A stretch of DNA of 64,000 nucleotides, taken from the NCBI GenBank assembly GCA_964429805.1, contig CAYSDH010000008.1:11586-75585 (forward strand), read 5' to 3'. Shown piece by piece: positions 1 to 9,201 of this stretch; position 1 is the stretch's first letter, and each line of letters begins with the position of its first letter. The translations under genes and the position numbers were made by a program. The stretch comes from CAYSDH01 sp964429805 (GTDB lineage: Bacteria; Bacteroidota; Bacteroidia; Flavobacteriales_D; JABDKJ01). A model generated the notes under the pieces. That model ran no database searches. It was not told where the DNA came from and saw only the letters and a program-made list of their open reading frames with translations.

Positions 1-2
1 CA

Positions 3-134
3 GCACGCGCCTATGAAGAAGAGCTCAAGATGCGCTGCGCCCAGTATCGTATAGACATGGTGCCTACCGACATTGGCCGTGGATTTGACCAAGTGCTGAT
101 AGAGTATCTCATAAAGCGTAAATCGCTGGTCTGA
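3..134 (+). CDS. DUF58-like protein, C-terminal end only
   Basis: The last 43 codons of a gene that begins before the window are open in this frame and end at TGA 132-134. The tail reads YRIDMVPTDIGRGFDQVL followed by IEYLIKRKSLV. This resembles the C-terminus of DUF58 proteins (BatA/MoxR-associated, VWA-like fold), where a line such as 'D-x3-GF-x-QVL-x3-YL-x-KR' is usual. The family call rests on memory of this short tail only, so it is tentative; the reading frame itself is convincing. Confidence 0.5.
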   Translation, partial: ARAYEEELKMRCAQYRIDMVPTDIGRGFDQVLIEYLIKRKSLV

Positions 135-221
135 GCAAGCGGTATTCAATCCTCAATTACTGTAACCTGGCCCCCTCCTTGTCGTAAGACATATGTAACA
201 CATCACCAATTTGTGTTTAAT

Positions 222-968
222 ATGTTAAGAATGAAAGGACTTAAACAACAAGGCTACACAAGCTGTAGTCTAGACGAACTTCAGAATATTAGTAACGGAC
301 TTCGCTTTACACCAACGGTGTGCATGATTGCTGCGCTGTATGGGCTGTATACCATGAATCCATTTGTACACTATGTCTTAGCGGCATTAGGCATCATACC
401 GTTTTGGTTTGAGAAAGTGCATCCAGTTGATGTGCTGTACAATAAGGTAGTGCGGCACATGGTCAAAGGAAACGCGCTGCCGCCAAATCCATTGCCACGC
501 AGAATCGCTTGTCTAATAGGAGGTTTGACAAACCTGCTCATCGCTTTGTCAATGGTCTACATGACACAGACTACGGCCTACATTATTGGCGGTGTGCTCG
601 TCTGTCTGCAACTGATTATGATTACGACTCACTACTGCTTGGCCTCAGCCATGTATGTAGGTTACCTCAGGTTGATTGGCAAGTATGAAGAAGTAATCTC
701 TGTGGCCAAGGCAAAGACACTCTTAAAGAAAGATGCTGTGCTGCTTGATGTCAGAAGTGCGAGCGAGCATGCAGCTCAGCGTATTGACCAATCCATAAAT
801 GTGCCCTTAGAAAAGATTAAAACTGAGCTCGCCATCTATAACCTGAATAGGCCAATCATCTTATACTGCAACAGCGGCAATAAGTCCGCTCAAGGAAAAC
901 GAAGGCTTGAAAAAATAGGCTACAAAAACGTGCATGACCTTGGGGCCATGGAACGCTGGATAGCTTAA
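222..968 (+). CDS. DUF4395 membrane protein with C-terminal rhodanese domain
   Basis: The N-terminal two thirds form a membrane domain of the DUF4395 type, with hydrophobic helices around residues 28-55 and 100-150 and the segment PFWFEKVHPVDVLYN between them. The last 90 residues are a rhodanese domain with the active loop CNSGNKS, which carries the persulfide-accepting Cys. The likely role is membrane-associated sulfur transfer or sulfur-compound handling; the substrate is unknown. A GTG at 213 is in frame, but ATG at 222 (or 231) is the more natural start. No ribosome-binding sequence is visible, as is usual for Bacteroidota. It ends 11 bases from the convergent GH3 gene. Confidence 0.8.
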   Translation: MLRMKGLKQQGYTSCSLDELQNISNGLRFTPTVCMIAALYGLYTMNPFVHYVLAALGIIPFWFEKVHPVDVLYNKVVRHMVKGNALPPNPLPRRIACLIGGLTNLLIALSMVYMTQTTAYIIGGVLVCLQLIMITTHYCLASAMYVGYLRLIGKYEEVISVAKAKTLLKKDAVLLDVRSASEHAAQRIDQSINVPLEKIKTELAIYNLNRPIILYCNSGNKSAQGKRRLEKIGYKNVHDLGAMERWIA

Positions 969-979
969 ACTATTGAATC

Positions 980-3274
980 TTATTTTCCAGAATAATAGAA
1001 CGGCACTTGCACTCCGTCTACCTCTACTGAGAACATTCCTTCTTCTGCAATCCATGTATTGCTGACACCTACAAACTTGAGGTCATCTTCAGTAATTGTC
1101 ATGGTTACTACTTGTCCTTTTTCAGGGCCGAGTGCTATTTTTTGAAAAGCTCTCAACCTCTTTACAGGTGGGGTAATTGACGCAACCTGATCAGTTACAT
1201 ACATGAGTGCAGTCTCTTTGCACTCTCGCTGAGACATGTTCTGAATAACAAATTTTACATCCAATGACCCGCCCTTTTTAAGCGTATCGGCAGAGAGTTT
1301 TAGATCACTATACTTTACCTCTGAGTAAGATAATCCGGCACCAAACGCCCACTGCGGGTTAAAGGCATTCCAAGAAAAATCTTTGTGCAAATCCTCTGCA
1401 CGTTTTCTGTCATAGGTCACCAAGTCATTGACATATCTAGGATAGGTAAATGGTAGTTTACCACTCGGATTAACCACACCTGAAATAATATCGGCAACGG
1501 CTCTTCCACCCTCTTGCCCGGGCTGATAAGCCATCAGCACAGCATCACATAGTCCTTCAATCTCAGAGATAATTTGCGGCCTGTTTTCTACCAAGACAGC
1601 AATGACTGGCTTGCCTGTGGCGTGCATGGCCTTCACCAGCTCAATCTGCGCTTTTGAAATGGTCAAGTCCACAATGTTACCTGGCGTTTCAGAACTTGGC
1701 AATTCTCCAAGGCACACCACGATAGCATCCGCTCGATTGGCTCGAATTTTTAGCTGACTGACATCCTTCATCTCATCTAAAGAGCATCCTTCGCTGTAAA
1801 ACACCTTTTTGGCAAAGTTCTTTTTCAATGCCTGCGTGATGGTCAAATCATCTAAATCATCATACTGTGGATCTACACCTTGCCAGGTTCTTGACCATGC
1901 CCCATTAAGCATGATGCGCGAATCTGCTGCAGGACCTGTCACTATCAATTCCGAACCTGCTTTTAGCGGTAGAATGTTATTCTCATTTTTAAGTAAGGTG
2001 ATGGACTCACAGGCTGTCACATAACTCAAGTCGGCATGCACATCACTACCCACATCTGGGTAATCCGTGTTTCTCGGAGTCATCGGATTTTCAAACAGGC
2101 CAAGTCGCTTTTTCATGAGCAGCACTCTCCGCACCGACTGATTGATACGCGAGATTGGCACCTCTCCTTCCTTTACCAGTTCGATTAACAAATCTGTAAA
2201 TGTGTAGTCGTTAGGTGTCATGCTCATGTCAATCCCTGCAAGCACAGCCATCTTTACCGCTTCTTTTCTGTCTTTGGCCACACGGTGATGCACTTCTAGT
2301 TTCATGATGTCTTCCCAGTCTGTCACAGCTACACCGTCAAAGCCAAGCTCTGTGCGCAGCAGGTCAGTCAAGATGGCCTTGTCGGCATGGACCGCTATGC
2401 CGTTAAGCTCACCCGAATTTATCATCACGCTGAGTGCTCCTTCTTCTATGGCGGCTTCAAAAGTTGGCAGGTAGTACTCTCTCAATTGACGCTCGTGGAT
2501 GTAGACTGGTGTTCTGTCTTTTCCAGAGAGCGGTGCGCTGTATCCGTAAAAGTGTTTCATGGTTGATGCAACTCTATAAGGGTCAGAGGCATCTTCACCT
2601 TGATACCCTTTAATCACTGCTCTACCCATTTCAGTGGCTAGGTGCACATCTTCTCCGTACGTCTCAAAAAATCTAGACCAAAGGGGTTGTCTTCCCATGT
2701 CTAACACAGGACTAAAATTCCAAGGCACACCGGTGGCACGTGTCTCATAAGCCGTCACTTTAGCGCCCATTTCAACTAAGGCAGGATTAAAAGTGGCGGC
2801 CTGCGCGAGCGGCTGCGGAAAGAGTGTTCCTTCTGTTAAGTAGTTGGCTCCGTGTATGGCATCTATACCGTAAATCACAGGCACTTTACTTCGCGTTTTC
2901 TTTGTGGCCACATCTTGAATCTGCCCCACAAAGTCTTGCCAGTGCGCGAGCGAATATGCGTGCCCACCTACATTGAGAATAGACCCAACATGCTTTTCTA
3001 CAATGGCTTTTTCCAATTTCGCCTTGTCTAGTCGGTGTGGTTTTTCTAGGTTGTATAACTCACCCACAGAGATGACATCTATGTTGAGTTGAGTCATCTG
3101 CCCAACCTTTTCTTCCAAGCTCATGCCAGAAAGTATCTTTTCTATGTCTGCATCATTCATGGACTCCGCAGAGGAAGTTGTCTGAGCAGTAGAAGATGTA
3201 ATAGGAGATTTGGTTTTGCAGGCTGCAAGCCCCACGCAGATGGCTGCGAGGAGAAGAGTAGTTCTAATGTTCAT
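980..3274 (-). CDS. bglX: Glycoside hydrolase family 3 beta-glucosidase, lipoprotein
   Basis: This 764-residue protein starts with a lipoprotein signal (lipobox LAAC, Cys19), so it is probably anchored in the periplasm or outer membrane. It has the full BglX-like GH3 layout. The (beta/alpha)8 domain contains KHF at 240-242 and the nucleophile Asp319 in VAVTDW. It is followed by the alpha/beta sandwich domain (AYQPGQEGG near 615) and a C-terminal fibronectin-III-like domain. Such enzymes release glucose (sometimes xylose) from the non-reducing ends of beta-linked oligosaccharides. It is the last gene of the glycan operon, 5 bases after the CBM9-like lipoprotein, and would supply the monosaccharide carried by the SSS symporter upstream. 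Confidence 0.93.
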   Translation of the reverse strand: MNIRTTLLLAAICVGLAACKTKSPITSSTAQTTSSAESMNDADIEKILSGMSLEEKVGQMTQLNIDVISVGELYNLEKPHRLDKAKLEKAIVEKHVGSILNVGGHAYSLAHWQDFVGQIQDVATKKTRSKVPVIYGIDAIHGANYLTEGTLFPQPLAQAATFNPALVEMGAKVTAYETRATGVPWNFSPVLDMGRQPLWSRFFETYGEDVHLATEMGRAVIKGYQGEDASDPYRVASTMKHFYGYSAPLSGKDRTPVYIHERQLREYYLPTFEAAIEEGALSVMINSGELNGIAVHADKAILTDLLRTELGFDGVAVTDWEDIMKLEVHHRVAKDRKEAVKMAVLAGIDMSMTPNDYTFTDLLIELVKEGEVPISRINQSVRRVLLMKKRLGLFENPMTPRNTDYPDVGSDVHADLSYVTACESITLLKNENNILPLKAGSELIVTGPAADSRIMLNGAWSRTWQGVDPQYDDLDDLTITQALKKNFAKKVFYSEGCSLDEMKDVSQLKIRANRADAIVVCLGELPSSETPGNIVDLTISKAQIELVKAMHATGKPVIAVLVENRPQIISEIEGLCDAVLMAYQPGQEGGRAVADIISGVVNPSGKLPFTYPRYVNDLVTYDRKRAEDLHKDFSWNAFNPQWAFGAGLSYSEVKYSDLKLSADTLKKGGSLDVKFVIQNMSQRECKETALMYVTDQVASITPPVKRLRAFQKIALGPEKGQVVTMTITEDDLKFVGVSNTWIAEEGMFSVEVDGVQVPFYYSGK

Positions 3275-3279
3275 CGTAA

Positions 3280-4506
3280 TTAGTTTGAAAATCCGGTGAT
3301 TAATACTTCACCCCAGAGTGATGGGTTCTTGTGAAACCCTTCTCGATCAGGACTATTCCAGCGCATCTGCACTTCACGTCCATCAGTTGTGCCTTGGTCT
3401 ATCGCGACTTCTAGGCCATAGACTTTGTCAAGTTCAAAAGACTCTACACCTAGCGATTTGAGTGGTATCTGAGCCTTGAGTATGTACCCTTTATCTGCGA
3501 GTTCGGTGAAGATGTAAGCATCTTCCATTTTCTTGTGGCTTCTCCAATCCCAGACATAGGGATTGTCAGTAGCCTTCAGACCAATCTGCCGATCAGACTT
3601 CAGGTAATATGCTCTGCGTGAAGGTGAGTCACTGTTGGTAGACAAGGCAATTTCTATACCGTCTCCATTCCAGATTTCGTCACCTTCTTGACTATTCTGC
3701 AGCGGACTGTCATCTGCTATGATGGCATGCACATAGAGGTTTTCATCGTCTATGGCCAGGTATATGTCATGATCACCGACCTCTACACATGGGGCCACAG
3801 AACTTGCAGGTACTAGTGTGCCAAGGTTAAGGTCCGCTTTCTGGTCATAAAACAACGTGGCTCGTCTTTTTAGTGAGCCTTGATGCTCCACTATTTTCAC
3901 CTCATCAATGTAGATATCGCCAGCGGCTTCAAACTGAATCATGAACTGTTTAATGTTACTGACATCAGTGCCGTACTCTTCAAAATTAAACTCAAGAATC
4001 GGAATTGTCACTGTTGACCACTCTGTGGTAATCGTCTCCGTATCAAGCATTTTTCCACTAAATCCGGTCCAGGCTTGAAGTCCGCCATAATCCTCTAGGC
4101 ACATAGCCACCGGAAGTGACTTCATGGTCTCAGAGGCTGAGCGAATTTTAAACTGCAAGGCCGAATGGTCATAGATTTTACCAAAGTTTTTTCCGGCCCA
4201 ATTATTCCAGCCAAAGCCCATACCGAGCCATGGACATGGAGACGATATTTTGTCCCACACTACATGGATAGATCCCTCTCCGCTGTAGGTGATTTCCTTT
4301 TCATCAGAAATGTTGATACAGTCTACTTCTTTAGACACCCACACCTCATCAGACAAGTGGTCAGAAAAAATCTCGGTGGCATAAAATCCATCTACTGACG
4401 CAGAAGTTGTCGGGTCATAAGGTTGGCCCACATCAAAAAGTGCCAACTCATTGCTGCAAGAGCTAAATGCAAGCAGTGCTAGACTGGAGAGAAATAATCT
4501 GGTCAT
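3280..4506 (-). CDS. CBM9-like carbohydrate-binding lipoprotein
   Basis: The 408-residue product has a lipoprotein signal ending in FSSC. Residues of about 40-210 look like a jelly-roll, galactose-binding-like domain (HSALQFKIRSASE, then a run ending IYIDEVKIVEHQ). Residues 215-405 resemble the CBM9-like fold found in sugar-acting proteins and DOMON-like sensors, with DDENLYVHAIIADDSP and WNGDGIEIALS as typical pieces. No catalytic motif is visible, so it probably binds substrate at the cell surface or in the periplasm. It overlaps the upstream frameshifted lipoprotein gene by four bases (ATGA), which suggests translational coupling inside the operon. Confidence 0.75.
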   Translation of the reverse strand: MTRLFLSSLALLAFSSCSNELALFDVGQPYDPTTSASVDGFYATEIFSDHLSDEVWVSKEVDCINISDEKEITYSGEGSIHVVWDKISSPCPWLGMGFGWNNWAGKNFGKIYDHSALQFKIRSASETMKSLPVAMCLEDYGGLQAWTGFSGKMLDTETITTEWSTVTIPILEFNFEEYGTDVSNIKQFMIQFEAAGDIYIDEVKIVEHQGSLKRRATLFYDQKADLNLGTLVPASSVAPCVEVGDHDIYLAIDDENLYVHAIIADDSPLQNSQEGDEIWNGDGIEIALSTNSDSPSRRAYYLKSDRQIGLKATDNPYVWDWRSHKKMEDAYIFTELADKGYILKAQIPLKSLGVESFELDKVYGLEVAIDQGTTDGREVQMRWNSPDREGFHKNPSLWGEVLITGFSN

Positions 4507-4979
4507 GGTTGTAATGGAGCGCCTTCTGTGAAGATGATGAAATCGATGTATACCTGCGTGTATCCTGTATCTGGATTGGCAAGGTCAAGCACTCTAACGT
4601 TGTGCAACTTGTTTGCTTCGCGCAGTCCATTTCCACTTGGATCACTTGGCTGTCCGTTAACAAGAGCAGCCATGTCGCTGTACTTCAAACTGATGTGCTG
4701 CCACCCAGCATCAAGATTACCTATCTCGATAGAGTACATGTCTTCTGAATTCTCATTAAACTGACCATCAAGATTGTCATCCTCCATAAACTGGAATAGG
4801 ACAAGCTCATTTGTAATGGCCTCAGGGACATTTAAAAATACGTTGAAGTACACTTCAGTCGCGTTGTCAGACAAGTCAAATGTGTTAGACCCCGAGTCAT
4901 TATACTGCGAACCTGGAATATCGAAATAGAGAATTAACCAATCCCAAGAGACTTCTCCTCCTACCTCAAGACAAGACTT
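4503..4979 (-). pseudogene. Operon lipoprotein, C-terminal part after a frameshift
   Basis: This open frame continues the lipoprotein whose beginning lies at 4976-5523. There is no ATG at its upstream end; the frame is open from about 4979 and begins KSCLEVGGEVSWDWLILYF, exactly where the first part stops. Together the two give a roughly 339-residue protein, likely a jelly-roll carbohydrate-binding domain (GWQHISLKYSDMAAL, then VYIDFIIF near the end). Joining them needs the removal of one base at about 4976-4983. A sequencing error is as likely as true inactivation. Confidence 0.7.
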
Positions 4980-5523
4980 GACCAGCCTGAACGTCAGACG
5001 TGGTTAGATAACTCATGTTTGCACCACTCTGTATGAAGTTACCCCAGCCAGTAGGAATGCCGTCTTCAAAGTCAGCAACTAACAGTCCGTCTACCAACTT
5101 TGGCGTGACCACTTGGATGGTGTCAAAGTATTGGTAAAGCAAGGAGTCGCTTGCATCAAACACTTCTGCTTTGATGGCGCAAGACTCTGCGGCAAACATT
5201 GGCAAGTGAGTGGTCGAACCATCCCAAGTAGACAAAGCCGCTCCGATGTTGTCAGACAATCCGGTGATGACTTTGTGCGCTCCTGTTTGCAGCCCGGTGA
5301 TGTTTATCTCCCAGTCAACTTGTTTGCTAAACTGCGCATTAAAGTACGTGCTCTCATTTCCAGCAAAATCTACTGCCGAATTAGAAACCGTGAAATCTTC
5401 GATAACACTGAAGTCTCCAAAGACATTGTCTAATGATGGCCCTTCAAACTCGGCATCGCTTCTGTTACATCCGATAAGTACGCTGACGGATAAGAGTAAA
5501 AGTGTAATTCTTGTGATTTTCAT
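4966..5523 (-). pseudogene. Operon lipoprotein, N-terminal part before a frameshift
   Basis: The product starts with a lipoprotein signal (VSVLIGC, Cys19) and reads as a surface or periplasmic lipoprotein with an Ig-like segment (KQVDWEINITGLQTGAHKVI) around residues 65-120. The frame stops at 4966 just after TSDVQAG, in the middle of a domain that continues in the next frame (4503-4979). No family can be named with certainty. Its place between an outer-membrane barrel and a CBM9-like lipoprotein suggests a glycan-binding accessory role comparable to SusE/SusF, but there is no visible sequence similarity to those. Confidence 0.65.
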
Positions 5524-5528
5524 ATTCT

Positions 5529-7244
5529 TTAGAATTTGATTCTGTAAATAATAGACAAGTCATTTAAGGCATACGGCTGCTGTATACCTCTGTTATCGTT
5601 ATATAAATAACGTGAATATTGGAAGTTAAGCATAGCGTTTTCGTTAAAATCGTATCTCAGTCCGAGTGCAGAGAGGTCTTCCTTAAACGAGACATCATAG
5701 GTGGTGAAGCCTATTAACTCACCGATTTGGTTTTCTCTACGCTCTAGTTCATTTCCTTCACTCTCAAGGGTTCTGTAGGCTGCAACAAACTTTAACCCGT
5801 CAACTATACCGATTTCTGTAGCGAGGTCAAGCACGGTGTTGCTCAGGTCAATACTCTCAAAATCAGAATCTCCACTACGTGTGGTGCTTTCTGAAGAATA
5901 ACCAACAATGAGGTCAATTTGTCTTTCTGTTTCGAGCAACTGACCGATATGAATGTTAGTCTGACCGCTCATGACCATAAATTGCTTTAAATCAGCCGTA
6001 CCCGAACCGATTACTTCTGAGGCAGAGATTAGATTAACGCCAACATCAATAAAATCGACTAACTCTTTAAAATCGGCAGTTACTGACATCGCACGTCTGT
6101 TAGGAGTCGCTTTGCCATAAGGTCTGAAGTTTCCATAACTCGGGTTGAAGGCCATGAGGCTATTGTTCAATCGAGTGTTGTAAAGCGAGGCATCTCTGAT
6201 GATATCAAGCATGCCCAGTGATCTGAGTTCTTGCGTGTTTCCGATGCGAGAAAATGCTCTAGGCTGAGCGTTTACGTTGAGCCTGCGAGTTTGGGCGCCA
6301 ATGCTTCTAAACTGCGGACCAACCTCGTTGTACCCAAGAGTAAACTGCATTTTCGAATCCTTGTTCTCTAGCTTGAATTCTATGTCAGAGAAATAGTCCT
6401 CTTTCGTCAACGTGTCTGTCTGAAGTATCTTCTCTTCATTTGAGATTCCAAATTCAGAATGGATGTGCCCTTTCCAATCGCTGATATCCTTGTGCACTCC
6501 AAACCCACCAGTGATGACTGAGTTGTCATAACGGTCAGTGTTTGCTGAAGTACCTATCAAGTCAAACGCGTGCACATAGTTACCGTGAAAATCAAACATG
6601 TCGCTCTGCTTTAGCGAGACTCTTGCTCCCGTATACAGCTGCTCAAAAGCGGCAGTTTCAAATGTATTGAGGCGCATGGTAAACATGTTAAAGTCCATGC
6701 TCTCTATGTTCTTCTTGAACTTGAGCCCAAACTCACCTGTCACGCCTTGCTGTCTCCAGGTATTATTCTCGTCATAAAACAAGTCATAACGGTTCATCTC
6801 TCTCATCCACATAAAGGCCAGTTGCTCATTTTGAGAAAGCTCCTCATCAGGATTAAAAAAGGTGTACTCTGTCAGCTTATAGTTGACATCACCTAACTGG
6901 TATCTAAAAGCGTTACCGATGACTCCTCTCAAATAGAGATTTCTAACATCAAAAGTCACTCCTGAATCCCAGAAACCTCCGTGGTCATTTCTAATCCTGA
7001 TCTTTCCTTGAATGAAGATGTTTTCGGTCGGCTGAATGTTTGCCGCCAAGTCAAGCAAGGTATGACCACTCATCAGGGCATTAGCGGTCACTGTGTCGTT
7101 GAGTCCTCTCGCGTCATAGGTGTCGGTCAAGAGAATGCTACGCGCATGGCCAGAAACCCATGTTTTTTTCACGTCCAATTCCTGTGCTGTGCCTGATATT
7201 CCAAGTAAGCAGCATGCGATGATTATGTACTGTTTCATGTTCAT
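5529..7244 (-). CDS. Outer-membrane beta-barrel protein of glycan operon (second)
   Basis: This 571-residue protein has a signal peptide (MNMKQYIIIACCLLGISGTAQ) and then many short alternating strands, ending in a terminal Phe (IYRIKF), as outer-membrane barrels do. There is no TonB box, plug domain or SusD partner, so it is not a SusC-type receptor. It starts one base after the other barrel gene ends and runs into the lipoprotein gene 5 bases on. It may form a pore for oligosaccharides or a surface display scaffold. I do not recognise the family. Met3 (7238) is an alternative start. Confidence 0.7.
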   Translation of the reverse strand: MNMKQYIIIACCLLGISGTAQELDVKKTWVSGHARSILLTDTYDARGLNDTVTANALMSGHTLLDLAANIQPTENIFIQGKIRIRNDHGGFWDSGVTFDVRNLYLRGVIGNAFRYQLGDVNYKLTEYTFFNPDEELSQNEQLAFMWMREMNRYDLFYDENNTWRQQGVTGEFGLKFKKNIESMDFNMFTMRLNTFETAAFEQLYTGARVSLKQSDMFDFHGNYVHAFDLIGTSANTDRYDNSVITGGFGVHKDISDWKGHIHSEFGISNEEKILQTDTLTKEDYFSDIEFKLENKDSKMQFTLGYNEVGPQFRSIGAQTRRLNVNAQPRAFSRIGNTQELRSLGMLDIIRDASLYNTRLNNSLMAFNPSYGNFRPYGKATPNRRAMSVTADFKELVDFIDVGVNLISASEVIGSGTADLKQFMVMSGQTNIHIGQLLETERQIDLIVGYSSESTTRSGDSDFESIDLSNTVLDLATEIGIVDGLKFVAAYRTLESEGNELERRENQIGELIGFTTYDVSFKEDLSALGLRYDFNENAMLNFQYSRYLYNDNRGIQQPYALNDLSIIYRIKF

Positions 7245-7245
7245 T

Positions 7246-9201
7246 TTAGAAGAATACTTTGATTTCTGCTAAGGTCTCAGTGCCTTTCGCTTGGTCTAAT
7301 GAACAGGTGAAGTCTTGAAAGGCGACCCAACGATGTCTCAGATTAAACACCGAGTTCTTGCCTAGCGATAATTCGAAGCCTGTACCAAATCCGACCCCCT
7401 CTTGATTTCTGGGTCTGTCAGTGACAAGGTCTAAGTCAGTTTGACGATTACCCTTGACTTGCTCATAGCCGAAATAGTTTGACAGAATGAATGACGGTGA
7501 GAGAGAATAATACAACTCAAACTCGGTAGACCATTGACGCAGATAGGCCGCATCTGTAGTCGGTAGCAAAATTTTAAAGTCTGGCTGCACTGTTCCGTAT
7601 CGTCCTAAAAAGAAAAAGTACAGCTCTCTGTTTAGCAATGTAGTCTTGTACTTTGACTGCAGCTCCATGGTGGTGAAATGCTTGCGGTTAACGGCCACTC
7701 CATCTTCATCATCACTGAGATTTACTGTCTCATAGGCATCTCTATACACTACTGAGTAGCGGTCATAAGGCCCAACATTGGGCGTAAAGTTCCAGCGCCA
7801 AAAACGCGATCGCGTCAACTGATTGACTGTGTGCGAAAAGGTGATGCTATTACTAATCGCTTCAATTTCTGCCGACACTCCATATCCTCCACCAATCACT
7901 AATTTTTTACCAATTTTTTTCTCCAGGTTCATGTTGAGCCCCGTTCTGTTGTTGGTCATCAGACCTATCGGTGTCATGGAACTGGCAAATGGAACGAGCA
8001 CTCCGCCACTTCCGGCCACTGTGTTTGTGGCATTGGCTTCTTGGATAGATGTGTTCCAGAACTGTGCATTGTTATTAATGACACGTGGCGAGATTCTGAA
8101 ATAATGAAACTCAACTGGTGTATTGAGCGGTGTCTTCTTGAAGGTGAGCTTTGCATTGATGGCGCCTCCAAAACCTTCGTTTCTATCTTTTGCGTAGAAT
8201 CGGCCTCCACCCCACTCAAGGTGCATGTAGAAGTCTCTGGTATTATGATCTACCTCCATAGTATGGACGTTATATCCGACAGAGTGTTTGTTTAAGCTGT
8301 CTTCATACTGGCGACTATTCCATGTGTTAAAAGCAACAAAACCCTTGTCTGTTTCATGCTTGATACGACCACCCATGGCCAGGTCAGGCGCAGTGCCTAG
8401 TCCACCATTCATTTGAGTTCTTCCGTATAAAAATGAAAAAGACATGTTGCCCGGCATGGACGAACCTTCAAGTATCAGTCCATGAAACGCCTGATTACCC
8501 CAACGCAAATCTTGCTGGATGGCACCCTCGGCAAAGAACTTGTTGTACCGGTCAGTAGGCCGCTTCTCGACTGGGTCCCACGGATTTCGCTCAAAAAGAT
8601 TAAACCTGTTATACCCTCTAAATGAAGAGAACGTGAGGTCACTGAGGTAGTACCAATGCGTACCTCCCATATTTGCTGCGAATGAACCAATATCCGTAGC
8701 ATACGTTCCTCTCAAATTAATTCCAAGATTGAGCCCTAATCGTCCGCCAAGTCTGGTGGCGCTTAATGGGTCATACACAGGAGGTGTGAGCGAATCAACC
8801 ACTTGTGCACCGTAAGACTCTCCGACTTGACCGTTTAAAAACTGAAACATGAACACGTCCATATTAAAGCTTGTGTTCTTTGATGGTCTACCGGCAATGT
8901 TCATCCACAGGTTGGGCAACTGCGTATCATCAGCAATGAAGAGACTGCGGTCAGTGGTGAACGCTTGTCCTTGATCTACTAAAAGATAGGGGTCACGCAT
9001 GTCAGTATAGGTTCCAAAAAACCTGTAAAAACCACTGACTCCAAACTCTTTGAGTTTGAGCGGCTCTTGCTTTGGAAACAATCCGAGCATGTACTCCTGC
9101 CCGGGAGTTTCAAGAACGGATGTCGTATCTGCTGGCTCTTGAGCTGAGCTGCTTACAAGACAAAGCAGCGAACAGAATATGGCTGTGACTAATCTTCTCA
9201 T
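7246..9201 (-). CDS. Outer-membrane beta-barrel protein of glycan operon (first)
   Basis: The product is about 651 residues with a signal peptide ending at SSSAQ, rich in aromatic alternating strands and ending KVFF, which fits an outer-membrane barrel. No plug or TonB box is visible. An upstream in-frame ATG at 9231 exists, but the start at 9201 is preferred. It overlaps the symporter stop as ATGA and is followed at once by the signal peptide MRRLVTAIFCSLLCLVSS. It shares no obvious sequence with the second barrel gene downstream. The function is inferred from context only: glycan or oligosaccharide passage across the outer membrane. Confidence 0.7.
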   Translation of the reverse strand: MRRLVTAIFCSLLCLVSSSAQEPADTTSVLETPGQEYMLGLFPKQEPLKLKEFGVSGFYRFFGTYTDMRDPYLLVDQGQAFTTDRSLFIADDTQLPNLWMNIAGRPSKNTSFNMDVFMFQFLNGQVGESYGAQVVDSLTPPVYDPLSATRLGGRLGLNLGINLRGTYATDIGSFAANMGGTHWYYLSDLTFSSFRGYNRFNLFERNPWDPVEKRPTDRYNKFFAEGAIQQDLRWGNQAFHGLILEGSSMPGNMSFSFLYGRTQMNGGLGTAPDLAMGGRIKHETDKGFVAFNTWNSRQYEDSLNKHSVGYNVHTMEVDHNTRDFYMHLEWGGGRFYAKDRNEGFGGAINAKLTFKKTPLNTPVEFHYFRISPRVINNNAQFWNTSIQEANATNTVAGSGGVLVPFASSMTPIGLMTNNRTGLNMNLEKKIGKKLVIGGGYGVSAEIEAISNSITFSHTVNQLTRSRFWRWNFTPNVGPYDRYSVVYRDAYETVNLSDDEDGVAVNRKHFTTMELQSKYKTTLLNRELYFFFLGRYGTVQPDFKILLPTTDAAYLRQWSTEFELYYSLSPSFILSNYFGYEQVKGNRQTDLDLVTDRPRNQEGVGFGTGFELSLGKNSVFNLRHRWVAFQDFTCSLDQAKGTETLAEIKVFF

